Below are positions 12,235-23,867 of a DNA stretch of 64,000 nt, one piece after another (position 1 is the first letter of the stretch; every line of letters starts with the position of its first letter). A model generated the notes under the pieces. That model saw only the letters and a list, made by a program, of their open reading frames with translations. It did no database searches and had not been told where the DNA came from. The position numbers and the translations under genes are program-made. Source of the stretch: Pelecanus crispus (Eukaryota; Chordata; Aves; Pelecaniformes; Pelecanidae); NCBI RefSeq assembly GCF_030463565.1, contig NC_134643.1, positions 80,473,721-80,537,720 on the forward strand. Direction: 5' to 3'.

Positions 12235-13953
12235 TTGCTACCTTTAAATAAATTTTTTTTTGTGATTCTGGGCCTTAATCTGTTGATTTTTAAAACTGAT
12301 ATTCTTTTCTGTCACCTGTTTTGATGCTTTAGAAAGTCAAAGAGGGAGCAGCGCTTTCTTATAAAACTTGGAGGACTATTCTGTAGTACATGCAAGTGGC
12401 TTACATGCCATGAAATAGAATAAATCTTTTTCTCTGCCATCCAATATGGCCTGGTGCCTATTTTTTTTTTTTAATTAGGCAAATAATGTGTCTGTTTTCT
12501 GTCTTAAGGGAAAAAAAGCCACTGCTGATTACTCTGGGAGGGTTACTTGTCTAAGGAATTCAGAATCTGATTTTACAGGAATCACTGTTTAGAGAAAGTA
12601 TTGATTTTATGATGGAGAAAGATCTTGTTGTTCTTAAGCTCTGCTCTTACTGTGGAGTTAGAAACCTTACAGGTTTTGTGCATTATTATATTGCTTTAAG
12701 GGATAAAAACACTCTTGAGGAGACCAGTACCAAGTTTGAACAACTAACCCCCCTAGTGTAAATGTTAAAAATCAGATTCCTAGGAATAAAAGACAGAAGG
12801 GCAAGATCTTTTCTGGCTTAATCTGATTTACCTGAGTATTTATGCCAGCACAGGCTTCAAGTGCATTGTAAAGTGAGAAGGAGTAATACAACTCATTCAA
12901 TAGCAGTGCAAATCTAGGGTAACTCCTGTATTCAATAATATTCAATCCCTCAAAAGTAGTGTGAGAAAAAAGTCAAACCGAACACACTGAAGATGACATG
13001 CAGAATTTGAAACAAAATGACACACATATGGGGAGGAAATTGCATTATAATCATTTGATTACATATTTCAAACAGATTTCTGGGGCCCATGGCATATCCA
13101 TAAAGGAGATGGGTTTGGTAATATAACTGTAGTGATATTAGTATAAATTTGGAGTTGCTGCAGTGACATCATGTTAGCCCCATTAATTCTATAAAATTTT
13201 GATGATGCTTTTGTTTTCCCCTCAGCTTATTTTAAAGGGGTGATTATTAATTTTGTAACCTGAGCTGTTACGTAATAGACCATTTGTAATGACAATTACT
13301 TATCAAGAATATTCTCAGCTGAACAATTCGGTACAACAGGTCAGATTCAGATTTCCCAGTGGTTTGCTCTTCATGTAGTTGCCCTGAATCACATTAGGGT
13401 TAACCAGAAGCAGAAGGCTTATGTTTTTCAGGATGTAACCCAGGAAACCCAATTCAGAAGGCAATTGTAACCTCTGTTAAGGCTGCCCAAATGTAGAGCT
13501 CTGATTTAGAACCACCCATGATGCAGACCGGATGTAGGGTTCAGATATTTGGCTCCAAATTTTCCCTACATGAGAAATTTCAAAAGTTTTTAGACAGAAG
13601 AAGGTAAAGAACAAAGCCACCTATTAATGACACAGGTGGGGAAAAAATACTTTTGACACCCATAACACTGCTGAGAGCTGTACTGATGCCCAGTATCAGG
13701 TGGAAATGAAAGCTGCAACACCCTTCCTCACCCAGGAGCAGATAACAGCTGGAGGGGGCTGATGACACCTGAGCAGGAGAGGCAATAAGCATATAGGGAG
13801 GTGCTGAGGGGGTGGGCAGCTCCTAACTACAGCGACCTTGTGGAAAGGAGCAGGTGTGGTTGACTTCAGGGAGGTGGATGTGGGAGCTCTTTAGTGGGGG
13901 CTCCCTCCCAGCATTGTCTTTCCTTTCGTGGCAGGTTTCTGGAGGGGTCAAGC

Positions 13954-14008
13954 ATGTGCAGCCATTGGGTTGTATTCACCTTTTGCTGCTTGGGACAGCT
14001 GTGTGCAG
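13954..14008 (+). CDS. UPK3A: UPK3A coding exon 1 (signal peptide)
   Basis: Encodes residues 1-18, a hydrophobic leader starting MCSHWVV and ending GQLCA, followed by a GTAAGA donor in phase 1. The ATG at 13954 is the first in its open frame and has A at -3. Tryptophan falls at residue 5, as in the human leader. The distance from that tryptophan to the conserved ATNNPT block is one residue different from human, which is why this exon is preferred over the distal candidate at 2373-2454. Confidence 0.85.
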
Positions 14009-16447
14009 GTAAGAGGCATCTATCTGCAGTCTCTTCTCCTTTTTTGTTGCTCCTCTCTTTGTATCTCTTCCCTTTCTGTTATGATTTATTTTATTTTGTC
14101 TGGGTGCCAACTTTCTGCTCTAGGGTCTGTATTGGGAGGGGAGTTTAGAGCTTCAAACATATATTCTGCTGGAAGATTGTTAAAGTGCCTCTACTGCAGC
14201 TAGGCTGGGAAGGAGGAGGAGCTGCTGAATCTCTCTCCTCGTTCTTAGTTAATGTTCCCCAGGAGACTGGAGATGGGATGAGCTTGTGCAGGGAGGGGGG
14301 AAGTGTCTGATATAAACTTTATTCTAATACCACTTGGTTTCTCCAGGGCCTCTCCCAGACAGCTTTCCTCTCTGCTAAATCTCTCACTCTGTATGTTAAC
14401 AAGCCTGGTCTTAAAAACCTTAAGACTCCTTGCTACTAAAGGATTCAAGAACCGACTGTGCTGCTGCTTCTGGTGCTGCTGCTGGGGGGGGGCGGGGCTG
14501 TACATGGGAACCTAAAGATATAGGTTCAAGTCTCACATATAATGGGGCTTTGCCTTTGTCCTTCTGAGGTGATGTGACCAGTACGTTTGAGGACAACATC
14601 TCTTACCCCCCTCCCTAAATCCTTACATTCCCCATTTTGCATTAAAGCAAAATCCCGAACTCTCAAAGTTTCACTGGGCAGGTAGGCTGTTTCCTGCTCA
14701 GCTGCATTTCACATCCCCCTTTTATGCTTTAATGTTGTTTGTTAGCACTGCCAGATCCTCCCTTCTGAGTCACAGCTTGCAGGGGGAGAGGAGAAAGATT
14801 TTTCATATGCTTTTTTGGTAACTTCCTCTTCTAGATCAAAGCCTGAAGCCTCAGATTGCAGCCCCTCAGCTTGCTACAAACAATCCCACTCTCACTACAG
14901 TTGCTTTAGAAAAACCTTTCTGTATGTTTGACAGCTCACTGCGTCCAAATAAATCTTACATCATCTACTTGTATGCGATGAAGGAATCAGGTGAGTATCC
15001 AGCATTATGCCTCTCTGGGAGATAACTACATGATGTGGCCATTGCATGCAATTCTTCACAATTTGATGGGAGTGGGTCTGAATAGAGGAAAAGAGAAAAA
15101 TCTGTAGCTGTAAGCTATTTACAAGCTGAGCCTCTGGTCTCTTTTTTTTCCAGGGTATTATTATAAAATATAATATAAAACCCCATAGTATTTCAATGGA
15201 GCTGATTAACGATAGCAAGTGTTAGTACTATGCTAGCTGACTCCCAGTGGGTATGGAGCAGCACTATCACCTACAAATGTTTGCCCAAATCTTGCTAATG
15301 AGTGGTGGTCCACAGCCCAATACCTTATCTTTGTCTAAACACAAATGCCTTGTATGAAAGCCTGAATTCCCCTAAGTAAACCTGCTGAGAGTACCCGGGT
15401 AACTGCTGCTGCTTGCTTCATAGTTAGGGTAGCCAGTCTTTTTTTTTTTTTTTTTTTTTTTTGTTTGGTAGACAAAGGCAAGTCATGCTAGACTTGTGGT
15501 CAAAGGTGCCTGGCCCACGGGTTCATTCATAAAATGAATTTCATAACTGCTTGGCAATGAAACATTGCTGGCAGTGACCAAGAGCTGCCTTCTCTGTTCC
15601 CTGCTGCTCTGGCAGACTGTTTTGAATGCCAGCTAGAGCTACTCTGTAAGCTGACAGAAATAAATTACTTCCTTATATCATGCCTTCTCCCCTGAAGGCT
15701 GTATGCAGCCTCCTTTTCTAAGAGGCACAGAGAAGAGATCTTGAGTGGGGCAGTAGAGAAACTGGCCAACACACAAATCGGTATAAAACTTCCACTGTTG
15801 ATTGTTGCCGCTTTGGACAAGGTGGGAGGAGGAGGCCTTGGATGTGTAGAAGCCGTAACCAGAGACACCATCCCATACAGCTAACATAGGCAATTGTGAA
15901 TGCATGGCCTTCTGAGACACATCCCTTGACTGAAGTGCACATCTTTACGTGTCTAAAACAGGCTATAAGTGTATTATAATTCTATAAAGGACTACTGATT
16001 TCTGTGTTAGAAATTACATCAACCACCCTACCTTCTTTAGATTCTGTGGAAAAAAGCTTCCTACACAGATGGGTGAATCTACAAAAGGGATATGTATATG
16101 TATATATATACAGAGAAATCTCTTCTGCTGCTTTTAAGGCAAGCAGATGCAAACTTGTTACTTGGCAGACTGGGAGGAATTCTGTTTGGATTTGTCTCTG
16201 GTCTGCAGAGAAGCACATTGGCTCACCCTTGGATGCCTCCTGGAGCAGGGAGAACAAAAATTTAAGAGAACTTAATTTTCTTAACACCTTATGTTCAGCT
16301 CTGCTGGTAAGGAAATGTGTCAGCATACTACAAAGCTGAGGGTGTAGCAAACTCTGAAGAAGTAATGTAACTTTTAGCTCTATTCTTGTTAATGTTGCTA
16401 TCGGACTTGATCTATCTAGTAAAGTTTAAAAAAAAAACAACCAAACA

Positions 16448-16478
<31 letters not shown>

Positions 16479-19400
16479 AAACAAACCCACAAAATGAACT
16501 TGCTTAGGCATCAGCTCTTACTTGCTCACCAGAGCCAGGCTGAGTTATTGAAGTGGAGACTGGGAGAATAGGAAGACCCGGCTGTGAGAAGTATTATAAT
16601 TTGGGGAAGCAAGCCTAAGAATAGAGCATGTCTTAGCTAGTATCTGCTTTCAGGTTATTGGCTCCCATTGAAGAGAGGGCTGTCGGAGCTCAACTAACTT
16701 GAGCACTGACCCTTAAGTTGTATTTCTAACCTGTGCTAGAAACTTTTCCCTTTTAAAACAGGTTTAATTTTGCATTAGATCATAGTTAAAGACTTCTTGT
16801 TACCAGCAGTTGCAAGAACTCTGCTCCAGGAGTGCAGCAGAAAGCTTCCAAACTGAAGTAGTTCCAAATGTACCACAGCTTTGGAAAAATGGGCATTCCT
16901 TCACTGCTGACAGCACTGAACAGCTGGAGAGGGCTCCCAAAAAAAAATTCAGCCTGCAGTTGCAGAACTTGGGAGCATCTCTTGGGACTTGTGCCTTGGC
17001 TTTCAAGCAGACAGGTTTGAGAGCTGCAACAGAGCTTCCAAACTGCTGTAGAGCTGGGCACAGATTCACACTTTGAAGCTGTGAGGACTTTCAGACTTTC
17101 TGAGGCATGCTGCCTGGAAGCAGTGACATGCCTGACTGGCCAGAAATGCAGACACCGCATCTGTTCATGCAGCCCCTACACACTGGTCTGCATACTGTGT
17201 GGTTCTGGGAGGTCCAGCTGCTCCATGACCAGAGGTCTAAGGGGTTTTGCTCCAGGAGACAGTAAAGTTGTGCCTCTATAGGAACTCTGCCTTGGCTATA
17301 GTAAGAAATCTGAAATGGCAGGATTTACTGGATAGTTATTGGAGCCACGTGTGGCATGGGGGAAGAGCAGCCTTTGCCACCCTCCTCCCTCGGATTCTCC
17401 TTGGAAAAGAGGAATTTGGGGAGGGTGGCTACTAAAAAGCATTGCTCTGAGACACACTGTGGATCCTTCATAGTTTCTGAGGGACAAGTGTAAAGAGCTT
17501 CATCAATAAATAAGGAGGAAGGGGTAAGGATCACTACACAGCCAAACTGGTAGATATTTTGTTTCCCTTTTGAGTGTTTTGGGATAGAAGAGCAAGTTGC
17601 CAAGTAAATATAGGGTGAAGGGAAAGGGCTGAACTAGTTCTAACAGCCTTGTTAAAAAACATCTCTCCTGCAGCAAGTGCAATAAGCTCCCTGGTGATGG
17701 ACAACAGCAGCAAACCACTCGACAGCACCTTCCTACAAACAAGCGGGGGACAGCTTGGACCTTACAAGGTTGCCTTGTTCAATGCACCCAATTGTGCATC
17801 ACCTCCCAGACTTGCTGATGTAGGAGATGTCAACAAAGTTTCTGATGTCCTGAAACAATACCTCTTCAGAGTTGGGGATGATGGGACTTGTTTGTATGAC
17901 CCAAACTTCCTAGCTGTCTGTAACCCACCTCTTGCACCAGACACAACATACAGGTATAATTCTTATTTCCTACAAGGTGATTGCTGCTCTTAAAACACAA
18001 TAGGAAGAAACATTGAGTCTGAAATGTTCCTTTGTAATGGTACGATGTGAATTACCAGTCCCTAACTGAAATACTCTATTGCAAGGGTAGTTATGAAGAT
18101 GGCTTGGCTTTGGTCTAGCACCCTGCAGATGGTGCTCTATGGTGCCCTAGCAGTGGTGAGCTCTATCAGGTTAATTTCATGGAGCAGTAGGAAAATTCAT
18201 GTGTGAACTGCTGGATCTATACCTATGTTGGAGTAGGTTATCCAGTGACGGTATCTGATTAGAAACTGCTGGTAGAAAAGGATTTTGACTGGAAAATGCT
18301 GTTGAGATTATTCACCATGTATTTTGTGTTAGATGATTTTGCCAAATTGCAGATGCGGATCTGGCTCTGCCTGCTTTGTTTTGATGGGATTCGGGGGAGC
18401 CAAAGTTCTCCTTGGTGTCCAGCTCCAGGAAGCCCCTAATGTTACTGGAGACTTCACAGTGAGGGCCAGGTGGCTTGCAGACTTGTCTGACCCCTGTTTT
18501 CTGGGGAAGCTGACTATCTGGGGAATTCGGACACCCTGACAGCTATTACCCAAACACTTGTTTTGCTGTTGCCAGCTATTTAAAAGTCATAGTAAAAATG
18601 GCAGTCACACAGAGCCACAGCTGCTGTGGAGACCTAATATGCTTCTGAAACAAAACACTATGGGCTCTTAGTTTTGCAAAAACTGTCTTTCCTATTCTGT
18701 CTCTTCAGGAAATTTCTGAAAACTCAAACTATTGTGGAATGGAAACTTAATTTCTTTGCCAAATCTGATGTTGGCCTGTCTCTTTGATACTCCTCTCTAG
18801 CAGGGAAAGTGCCAAAGATCTCTATTGTTGGACAAAATCTTTGACTTCCATATGGAAATCAAAAACACTTGCTGTCCTAAATAATAAGGCTCTTCACAAC
18901 AGGGAACAGCAAGCTGGGAAAAACTGTTGTTGGAAATCTATCATCTGCCAAGGCTTACAAGAACAAAGGGCAAACTGTGCATGACGTAGCACAGAATGCT
19001 TTTCCATGATTAATTCTATTAGTTCTTTATAAGGTCTCTGGAAATAGCCAGTTACCTTTGTCTGTCTTCATCTAATGCTTTGACAAACCCTGAGGTCTGA
19101 CCAGCTAATCCAGTAGCTTAAAAATACTAGCAAGGAAGCTCAAATTTGAAATACTTAATTTAACGCTTTTTCCCCCACAGGTTTAAATACGTGTTGCTAG
19201 ATAGCACTGAAGGTATCATGAAAGACCAAAGTCTCTGGTCTGATCCAATCAAAACCAGAAGAGGTAAGTCTGTGGCTTTGCTCAGGTCTTCTGAGTAGTT
19301 GTTGCTTGCCTTAGGACACTATTGCTCTATGAGCAACACTTATTCATTTCCTACAGTTTTAACAATTTTGTCAGCCTTTCAATATTGGACTAACACTTAA

Positions 19401-20810
19401 ATATGGAATATTTCTGTACTTTTGCATACTTCAAAACAATTCTTATAGTAAAGATAAAGTTTGTACATGCAGTTTCAGATTTGATGCGTATCGTGGTATC
19501 TGGTGCTGTTGACACTTCTCAGTAATACAGATACTTGTCATACTGGCTAACCTGCTGAGGAAAGCTTTTAAACTCTAAATGCTGACACTGAGTCTTAAAT
19601 CTGTTTCCCATAAATCATTGAAGACTTCAGATATAGACATAATCTGTTTGCAGCTCCTAAATCACCAGCTTTTCCCTATTTGGCGGTGGTGTTCATCATA
19701 GAAACATTCTTTCCATGCTTTTCTAGTTAAACTTCCCTTGAAAATTGATACCTGGCCTGGTCGAAGGAGTGGAGACATGATTGTCATTACATCGATCCTA
19801 AGTGTTCTTGTGTTCCTTCTGCTTGCTGGCTTTCTTGCTTCTGTGTCCTCTGCTGTCATGTAAGTACTGCCAAACTTTACAACTTCCAGTAAAAGTACCT
19901 AAACCCTCACTCATAAGCCCCTTCTTTCCTATGGCTCCAAGCCACTGTTGTTGGTCTTGTTTGAGATGACAGACCAGATGGTGTCCTCCAAATTTTGAAG
20001 TTGGTAAAGGGAAAAGACTACTTTATCATAATCTTCCCTAAGATCAGCAGCTCTTGTACTTATTACACAGCCTTAGGCTTACTAGCTGCCAGACCTTAGT
20101 AAGGACTACTGGAAAAAAATACAGTAGAATTGCACATACTTAAAGCTTGTATATTCCTTCTTACATATCACAGCTTTCCATCTAGTCAGGAGTTTGGAAA
20201 CTGTCTTAAGGAGTGCAGGCATTTGTAAAGATTACATAATGTCCTAATCAATGGCTTGATTTTAATTGATTTGCCTCCTCCCCAGGAGAAATAAGTTAGC
20301 CCTTTCAATTAATAAGTGAGGCTTTGCTGGAGCTCTATAACTCAACTAGTCTATGCATGTTCCCTAGTCTTCTGTGCCCCCTGCCCTGGGAAATCAATGA
20401 GGTCCAACTGATTCCTAAACTGAACTTTTGGAGGGAATGAACTAAACTTTAGAAATGGTGAGTATCAGGGCTGCTAACACCCACTTCTTTCATTCACTTG
20501 AAAATGATGCAAGTGCTCTGTATTCAGTTAGCTCTGCTAGGCTCTCCTGGATTAAAGATGTGGAAAGTAAAAACTGCTTTGCAAATGAAAAATTTAAAAA
20601 CATCTACGGGCTTCTCTGATGCTAAATTATTTAAGCAGCAATCAGCCTTTGCAAAATGTTGTGACAGTAGGCTCCACTCAGTCTCTACTGGAACTTAATA
20701 AAGCCTTTCACTTGCTCACCAGGGGATCAGAAGAATCTTCTGCAGAGACAAGGTGCGTGTCTCAGACTATTCAACAAAGTGAACTGAGACCACAGTTAAG
20801 TGCTGAGTGA
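13954..20810 (+). CDS. UPK3A: Uroplakin-3A, six coding exons, complete
   Basis: Joined exons 13954-14008, 14835-14990, 17674-17953, 19181-19263, 19727-19859 and 20723-20810 give 795 nt, 264 residues plus TGA. Every junction is GT-AG and phases run 1, 1, 2, 1, 2 without a break. UPK3A is a type I membrane glycoprotein that pairs with uroplakin Ib in the asymmetric unit membrane of urothelium. Visible parts: signal peptide about 1-18; lumenal domain with the TNNPTLTTVALEKP block (33-46), NKS (57) and NSS (81) glycosylation sequons, STFLQT and YLFRVG blocks; the family juxtamembrane motif DTWPGRRSG (199-207); a membrane helix about 209-235; and a 29-residue tail. Human UPK3A is 287 residues, and the difference lies mostly in the shorter tail. 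Synteny with FAM118A downstream supports UPK3A rather than UPK3B. No frameshift or internal stop. Family identity is established knowledge; exon joins are inferred. Confidence 0.95.
14009..14834 (+). other. UPK3A: UPK3A intron 1
   Basis: Bounded by GTAAGA and CTTCTAG. Contains an 8-base G run near 14483-14490 (GGGGGGGG then CGGGG) and pyrimidine-rich stretches. No further exon, repeat family or RNA gene recognised. Confidence 0.7.
14835..14990 (+). CDS. UPK3A: UPK3A coding exon 2
   Basis: Acceptor is a pyrimidine tract ending CTTCTAG and donor is CAG|GTGAGT, with phase 1 at both ends. Encodes residues 19-70, including the block TNNPTLTTVALEKP that is nearly identical to mammalian UPK3A, a cysteine in FCMF, and an N-glycosylation sequon at Asn57. 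This is the strongest single identification of the gene. Confidence 0.95.
15439..15462 (+). repeat. Poly-T run, 24 bases
   Basis: Uninterrupted T tract in UPK3A intron 2. Confidence 0.95.
16448..16481 (+). repeat. C21-A13 homopolymer junction
   Basis: 21 consecutive C (16448-16468) followed by 13 A (16469-16481) in UPK3A intron 2. The complementary strand is a 21-base G run. The exact length may be affected by sequencing error. Confidence 0.85.
17674..17953 (+). CDS. UPK3A: UPK3A coding exon 3
   Basis: Acceptor CTCCTGCAG and donor CAG|GTATAA; enters in phase 1 and leaves in phase 2. Encodes residues 71-163 of the lumenal domain: STFLQTSGG, GPYKVA, GDVNKVSDVL, YLFRVGDDGTCLYDPNF and CNPPLAPDTTYR all parallel human UPK3A. 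A sequon is present at Asn81, in NSS. Confidence 0.95.
17954..19180 (+). other. UPK3A: UPK3A intron 3
   Basis: Bounded by GTATAA and CCCCCACAG. Open frames inside (for example 18333-18539) show no resemblance to uroplakins and lack a matching acceptor-donor pair, so I treat them as chance. Nothing else recognised. Confidence 0.65.
19181..19263 (+). CDS. UPK3A: UPK3A coding exon 4
   Basis: Acceptor TTTTTCCCCCACAG and donor GAG|GTAAGT; enters in phase 2 and leaves in phase 1. Encodes FKYVLLD, EGIMKDQSLW and SDPIKTRR, matching the human segment FKYVLVN ... DQTLWSDPIRT. Membrane-proximal part of the lumenal domain. Confidence 0.94.
19727..19859 (+). CDS. UPK3A: UPK3A coding exon 5 (transmembrane)
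   Basis: Encodes residues 192-235. DTWPGRRSG is followed by the helix MIVITSILSVLVFLLLAGFL, the single membrane anchor. The GTAAGT donor begins at 19860. Read without splicing the frame would stop at TAA at 19861-19863. The intact donor and the conserved tail encoded at 20723 show that the frame continues. Confidence 0.94.
19860..20722 (+). other. UPK3A: UPK3A intron 5
   Basis: Separates the transmembrane exon from the tail exon. No repeat family or additional exon recognised. The frame of exon 6 is open for about 100 bases upstream of the acceptor, so retention would also be translatable there but is not needed. Confidence 0.65.
20723..20810 (+). CDS. UPK3A: UPK3A coding exon 6 (cytoplasmic tail, stop)
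   Basis: Acceptor TTGCTCACCAG. Joined in phase 2 it restores V-M-G-S-E-E-S-S and then ETRCVSQTIQQ, which lines up with human DMGSSDGETTHDSQITQE. It ends after PQLSAE with TGA at 20808-20810. The tail is 29 residues and has no tyrosine, unlike the longer mammalian tail. Confidence 0.88.
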
Positions 20811-21990
20811 ATGACCTGATTCAAGTCAAGGGTGGAAATGCAACTGAATTGCTACATGAGCTAGACCTATGGAACTGTCTCTTCTACTCAACACTAGTCC
20901 AAAACAAGCTACAGAACGCAACCAGGCAACTGAAGATAAATGGCAGAGCTGAAATAAGGACAACTTTTTTGAAGACTTGCAGTACATGATATCTTGTCTT
21001 GTCCTAATCAAATTGGATTTAGTTAATTGCCTTGTATACCACATATCAAATGCCTGGACTGAAGAAAGAATCTTCACGAGATCCTTCAACTTCAGTGGTG
21101 TGATCAGAGGTTGTCTAGCACATACATCTCATCTGGAGTAAGCGTTACTGCAGACCTCTCATCTGCTTCTCACGATCAGATGAACATGATGTCTCAGCCT
21201 TTCTTTATAGTAACTGATGAGGATTAAAGAAAAACAGGCTGCTTTAGAAAAAGATCTTCTTAGAAAAAACTAGGGATTAAAAGGTAGACAACAGGGAGCT
21301 ACTGCTGCTGCCTCAGGATTTTAGCAACTATTTGTGTCATAAGACTGCCCTTTTTTTCCTCTCCTTCTCTAAAAGAAAGCAAGTTCTAATTGCCCTGTAT
21401 GTAGCACAGTAATTCTGATCTCAAATACTTAAATACCCTCAAACAGCTTTGCAGGGATGAAAACTAAAAAAATTGCTTCAAAGAAGGTGTGTTCTTTCAG
21501 AGCTCCATACAATTTGCTGGTGGGCTAGTGAAGGGGAGATGTTGCTTTAGTGGGACACATGAATATATTCATTGTTGTCAGGCTTAGCCTCATTCCTGAC
21601 CTTTACCTCAGGCAACTGCAAGTCAGCACTCTTCACATCTTAGTATCTGGGCTGGTGGGGTTTTTGAGCTAATTCTCTTCCTTCATTTCGTGATCTCAGT
21701 TGGTGACTACAAATAAATCTTTGCCCCAGGTTTGAGTTATGTACTGCTTTTTTCCATTGATGCCAACTCCTATATACAGTTTTGTGTCTACAAAAGACCT
21801 GAGGAAGATCCAACTTCAAAGCCCTACCCTATACCTCTTGAGTATGTAGAAGCAAATGTTCTATTGTAGCAAGCACTTGCTTGTGATAAGCACAGAGCTG
21901 CCACTGGTTAGTGTTGATGTTTTCCTAGTTTATCAGTAAATTTGTTAAACTGTCTCAGATTATAAATAAATAAGGATTCTGTTTTGACAT
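20811..21990 (+). other. UPK3A: UPK3A 3' UTR, probable extent
   Basis: Non-coding sequence directly after the stop codon. Two canonical AATAAA signals are visible at 21712-21717 and 21965-21970. The second is followed by a T/GT-rich stretch (TTCTGTTTTG) of the kind found at cleavage sites, so the transcript probably ends near 21.73 or 21.99 kb. The choice between them is inference. Confidence 0.5.
21965..21970 (+). terminator. UPK3A: Candidate polyadenylation signal of UPK3A
   Basis: AATAAA about 1.15 kb after the UPK3A stop codon, inside ATAAATAAATAAGG and followed by a T-rich element. An alternative AATAAA lies at 21712-21717. Confidence 0.45.
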
Positions 21991-23867
21991 ATGTAGTTCA
22001 CTATCACTGTCATGACTGGATGATCTCGCGCTGATACTTGTTTCGGGGAGTGGGACTTATTCTTTTCAGATTATGAAAATTAAACAGTTTTGTGTAAAGT
22101 CAAACATTGTCAGGATGGAGCGTTGAGATTGTAGGTTGGTGATTGCAAAATTTGCCTTCTTAAACTTCAGGACTTGGGCCCAAGAGATTTGTACATGAGC
22201 TCCCAGTGTTTGGGTATTCTAACTACAGCATGTTAAAGCTTGCCTGCTCCATCTTGGTTTCAGCTATGCAAGGGCTGGCAGGGAAAAGGGAGAAAGCACT
22301 TTAAGGGAGAGACGGGTGCTGTGCCTTCTGACTAGAAATGGATGCTGAAATACCTGGAATGATATTTTTCTGGGTTTTTGGCTATTGGTGCCTTCCCTGT
22401 AATTTTCTGCCATACAGGCTGCTGCAAACATCGTTCTGAGGTGCCTTCTCATTCATGTATTGGGTACTAACTTGGAAGCGATGGATATTTGAAGAAAAAG
22501 CGAGTGCGAATTCTAGGTGTGCAACGCTGAACATTAGAGTATGTGAGAGATCCTTGGAGTGTTTGCCTCCTTTATAAAGCCCAAGTAGTGCTTCATTGCT
22601 ATAGAGGGCTCTAACTCCTTGCTCTGGACCTAGTGGAAAAGGAGGCTATCTACCAGTAGGATCAGTAAAATTAATAAAGCCAAATAAGTATCCTTTCAAT
22701 GGCAGACAGTCCATATGTCATATTGGATGCCACAACAGTTAATTCTATTACTGGAATAAGCTCTCCTTCATTTTGTTTAAAGGGGTTGCTTGAGACTGTA
22801 TGTCAGCATGTACAGCTATCATTTAAAACACAGCACTAGAATAATCCAATCTATTTTCTGCCAGTATCTATTAAGACATTCAGACATTTGCATCAAGCAG
22901 TTTGTCTCACTCAACAGATAACTGACTTTAGTCAGTTTAATCCTGCTAATGGGCCTAGTTGAATACCTTGTTTTTCTTCTTCTGCTTCTCTTATGTCTTT
23001 CATTTAAAAGTTCTTAACTTTATCTCTTTATGGAAAAATCCAGAATGGATTATTTTTAGTTTTGGGGTTTTCTTTTCCCCTCCACACAAATGAAGCAGAA
23101 TTAACCATCTCAGTTGTTCCTATATTGCCATGCATACAAGCTTTGAGTTTTTTCACCTTAGCTTTTCAAAACTTCCCCAGTGTTCATAAGTTTGTGTGAA
23201 ACAGAATTCTGCATTTCACCAGCTTCAGATCTTAGGACAACTCTTCCTTCCCATGTTCTTTGAGAAAGAAAAAGTCTAACATCATACGATTTTTATCAAA
23301 ATTTCCTGTTGAAATATATTGTTGAAAATGACAACTCAAACTACTTTTTCTATGCAACCCTGCATTTAGACAGGGAGAACTATGCCTGGAGCAGCTTTAG
23401 CTTTTCACAGGATCTTGCATGTCAGTACCCATTCATTATGCTGTGAACTGTATTTCAGGACTGTGCCCAGAACAGGGTCACAACTACTTTTGCCTCTCCA
23501 TAGGGCATTTCCATTGACCTAAATACTGACTTCGTTCTGGTCTGCTTTTGAATCCTTACTGAAGAAAGGGTATGAAAATTCCTGTTTGGAGCCTGTCAGA
23601 GGTATGTCCTGATCCTTATCCTGGTCATGCAGAAGAAATATAAGGTATCAATGATCAACAGCATTTCTTCAGTACGCAGACTTAAGAAAGAGAAAGGTAT
23701 GGGGGTGCAAAAAGACTACATTAGGCTCTCTCAGGAGTTGTTGCCAACCTTGTCTGTATTTTTGTTCAGATATGCCTTTCACAGTCAGCCTGCCATGCTG
23801 AAGGAAGGAATATGTATGGATAAAACAAAAAGTTCCTGAGCCTTATGTATTTACATTAAAAACATTC
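21991..23867. other. Intergenic, nothing recognised
   Basis: No repeat family, RNA gene or supported exon identified between the UPK3A 3' end and the CR1 at 23868. Confidence 0.5.

Larger units (their letters stand above)
5986..13953. other. Intergenic upstream of UPK3A, with fossil repeats
   Basis: No gene recognised. Contains three MIR-like fossils and several copies of an older amniote repeat (listed separately) and an A run at 12212-12234. The proximal UPK3A promoter must lie just upstream of 13954, but I see no clear TATA box there. Confidence 0.5.
14991..17673 (+). other. UPK3A: UPK3A intron 2, with homopolymers
   Basis: Holds a 24-base T run (15439-15462), a TATATG/TATA stretch near 16090-16112, and a 21-base C run followed by 13 A (16448-16481). 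Around 16810-16860 and 17020-17055 the words AGCTTCCAAACTG and TGCAAGAACTCT/TGCAACAGAGCT recur loosely, suggesting an old local duplication. No coding exon seen. Confidence 0.7.

Noticed and set aside
16800-17160. Overlapping frames on both strands in UPK3A intron 2
   Set aside because: No similarity to known proteins, lies in an intron, and both strands are open to similar degrees.
19861-19863. TAA directly after UPK3A exon 5 as the true stop
   Set aside because: It lies inside a consensus GTAAGT donor, and exon 6 at 20723 continues the frame with a tail matching the mammalian protein.
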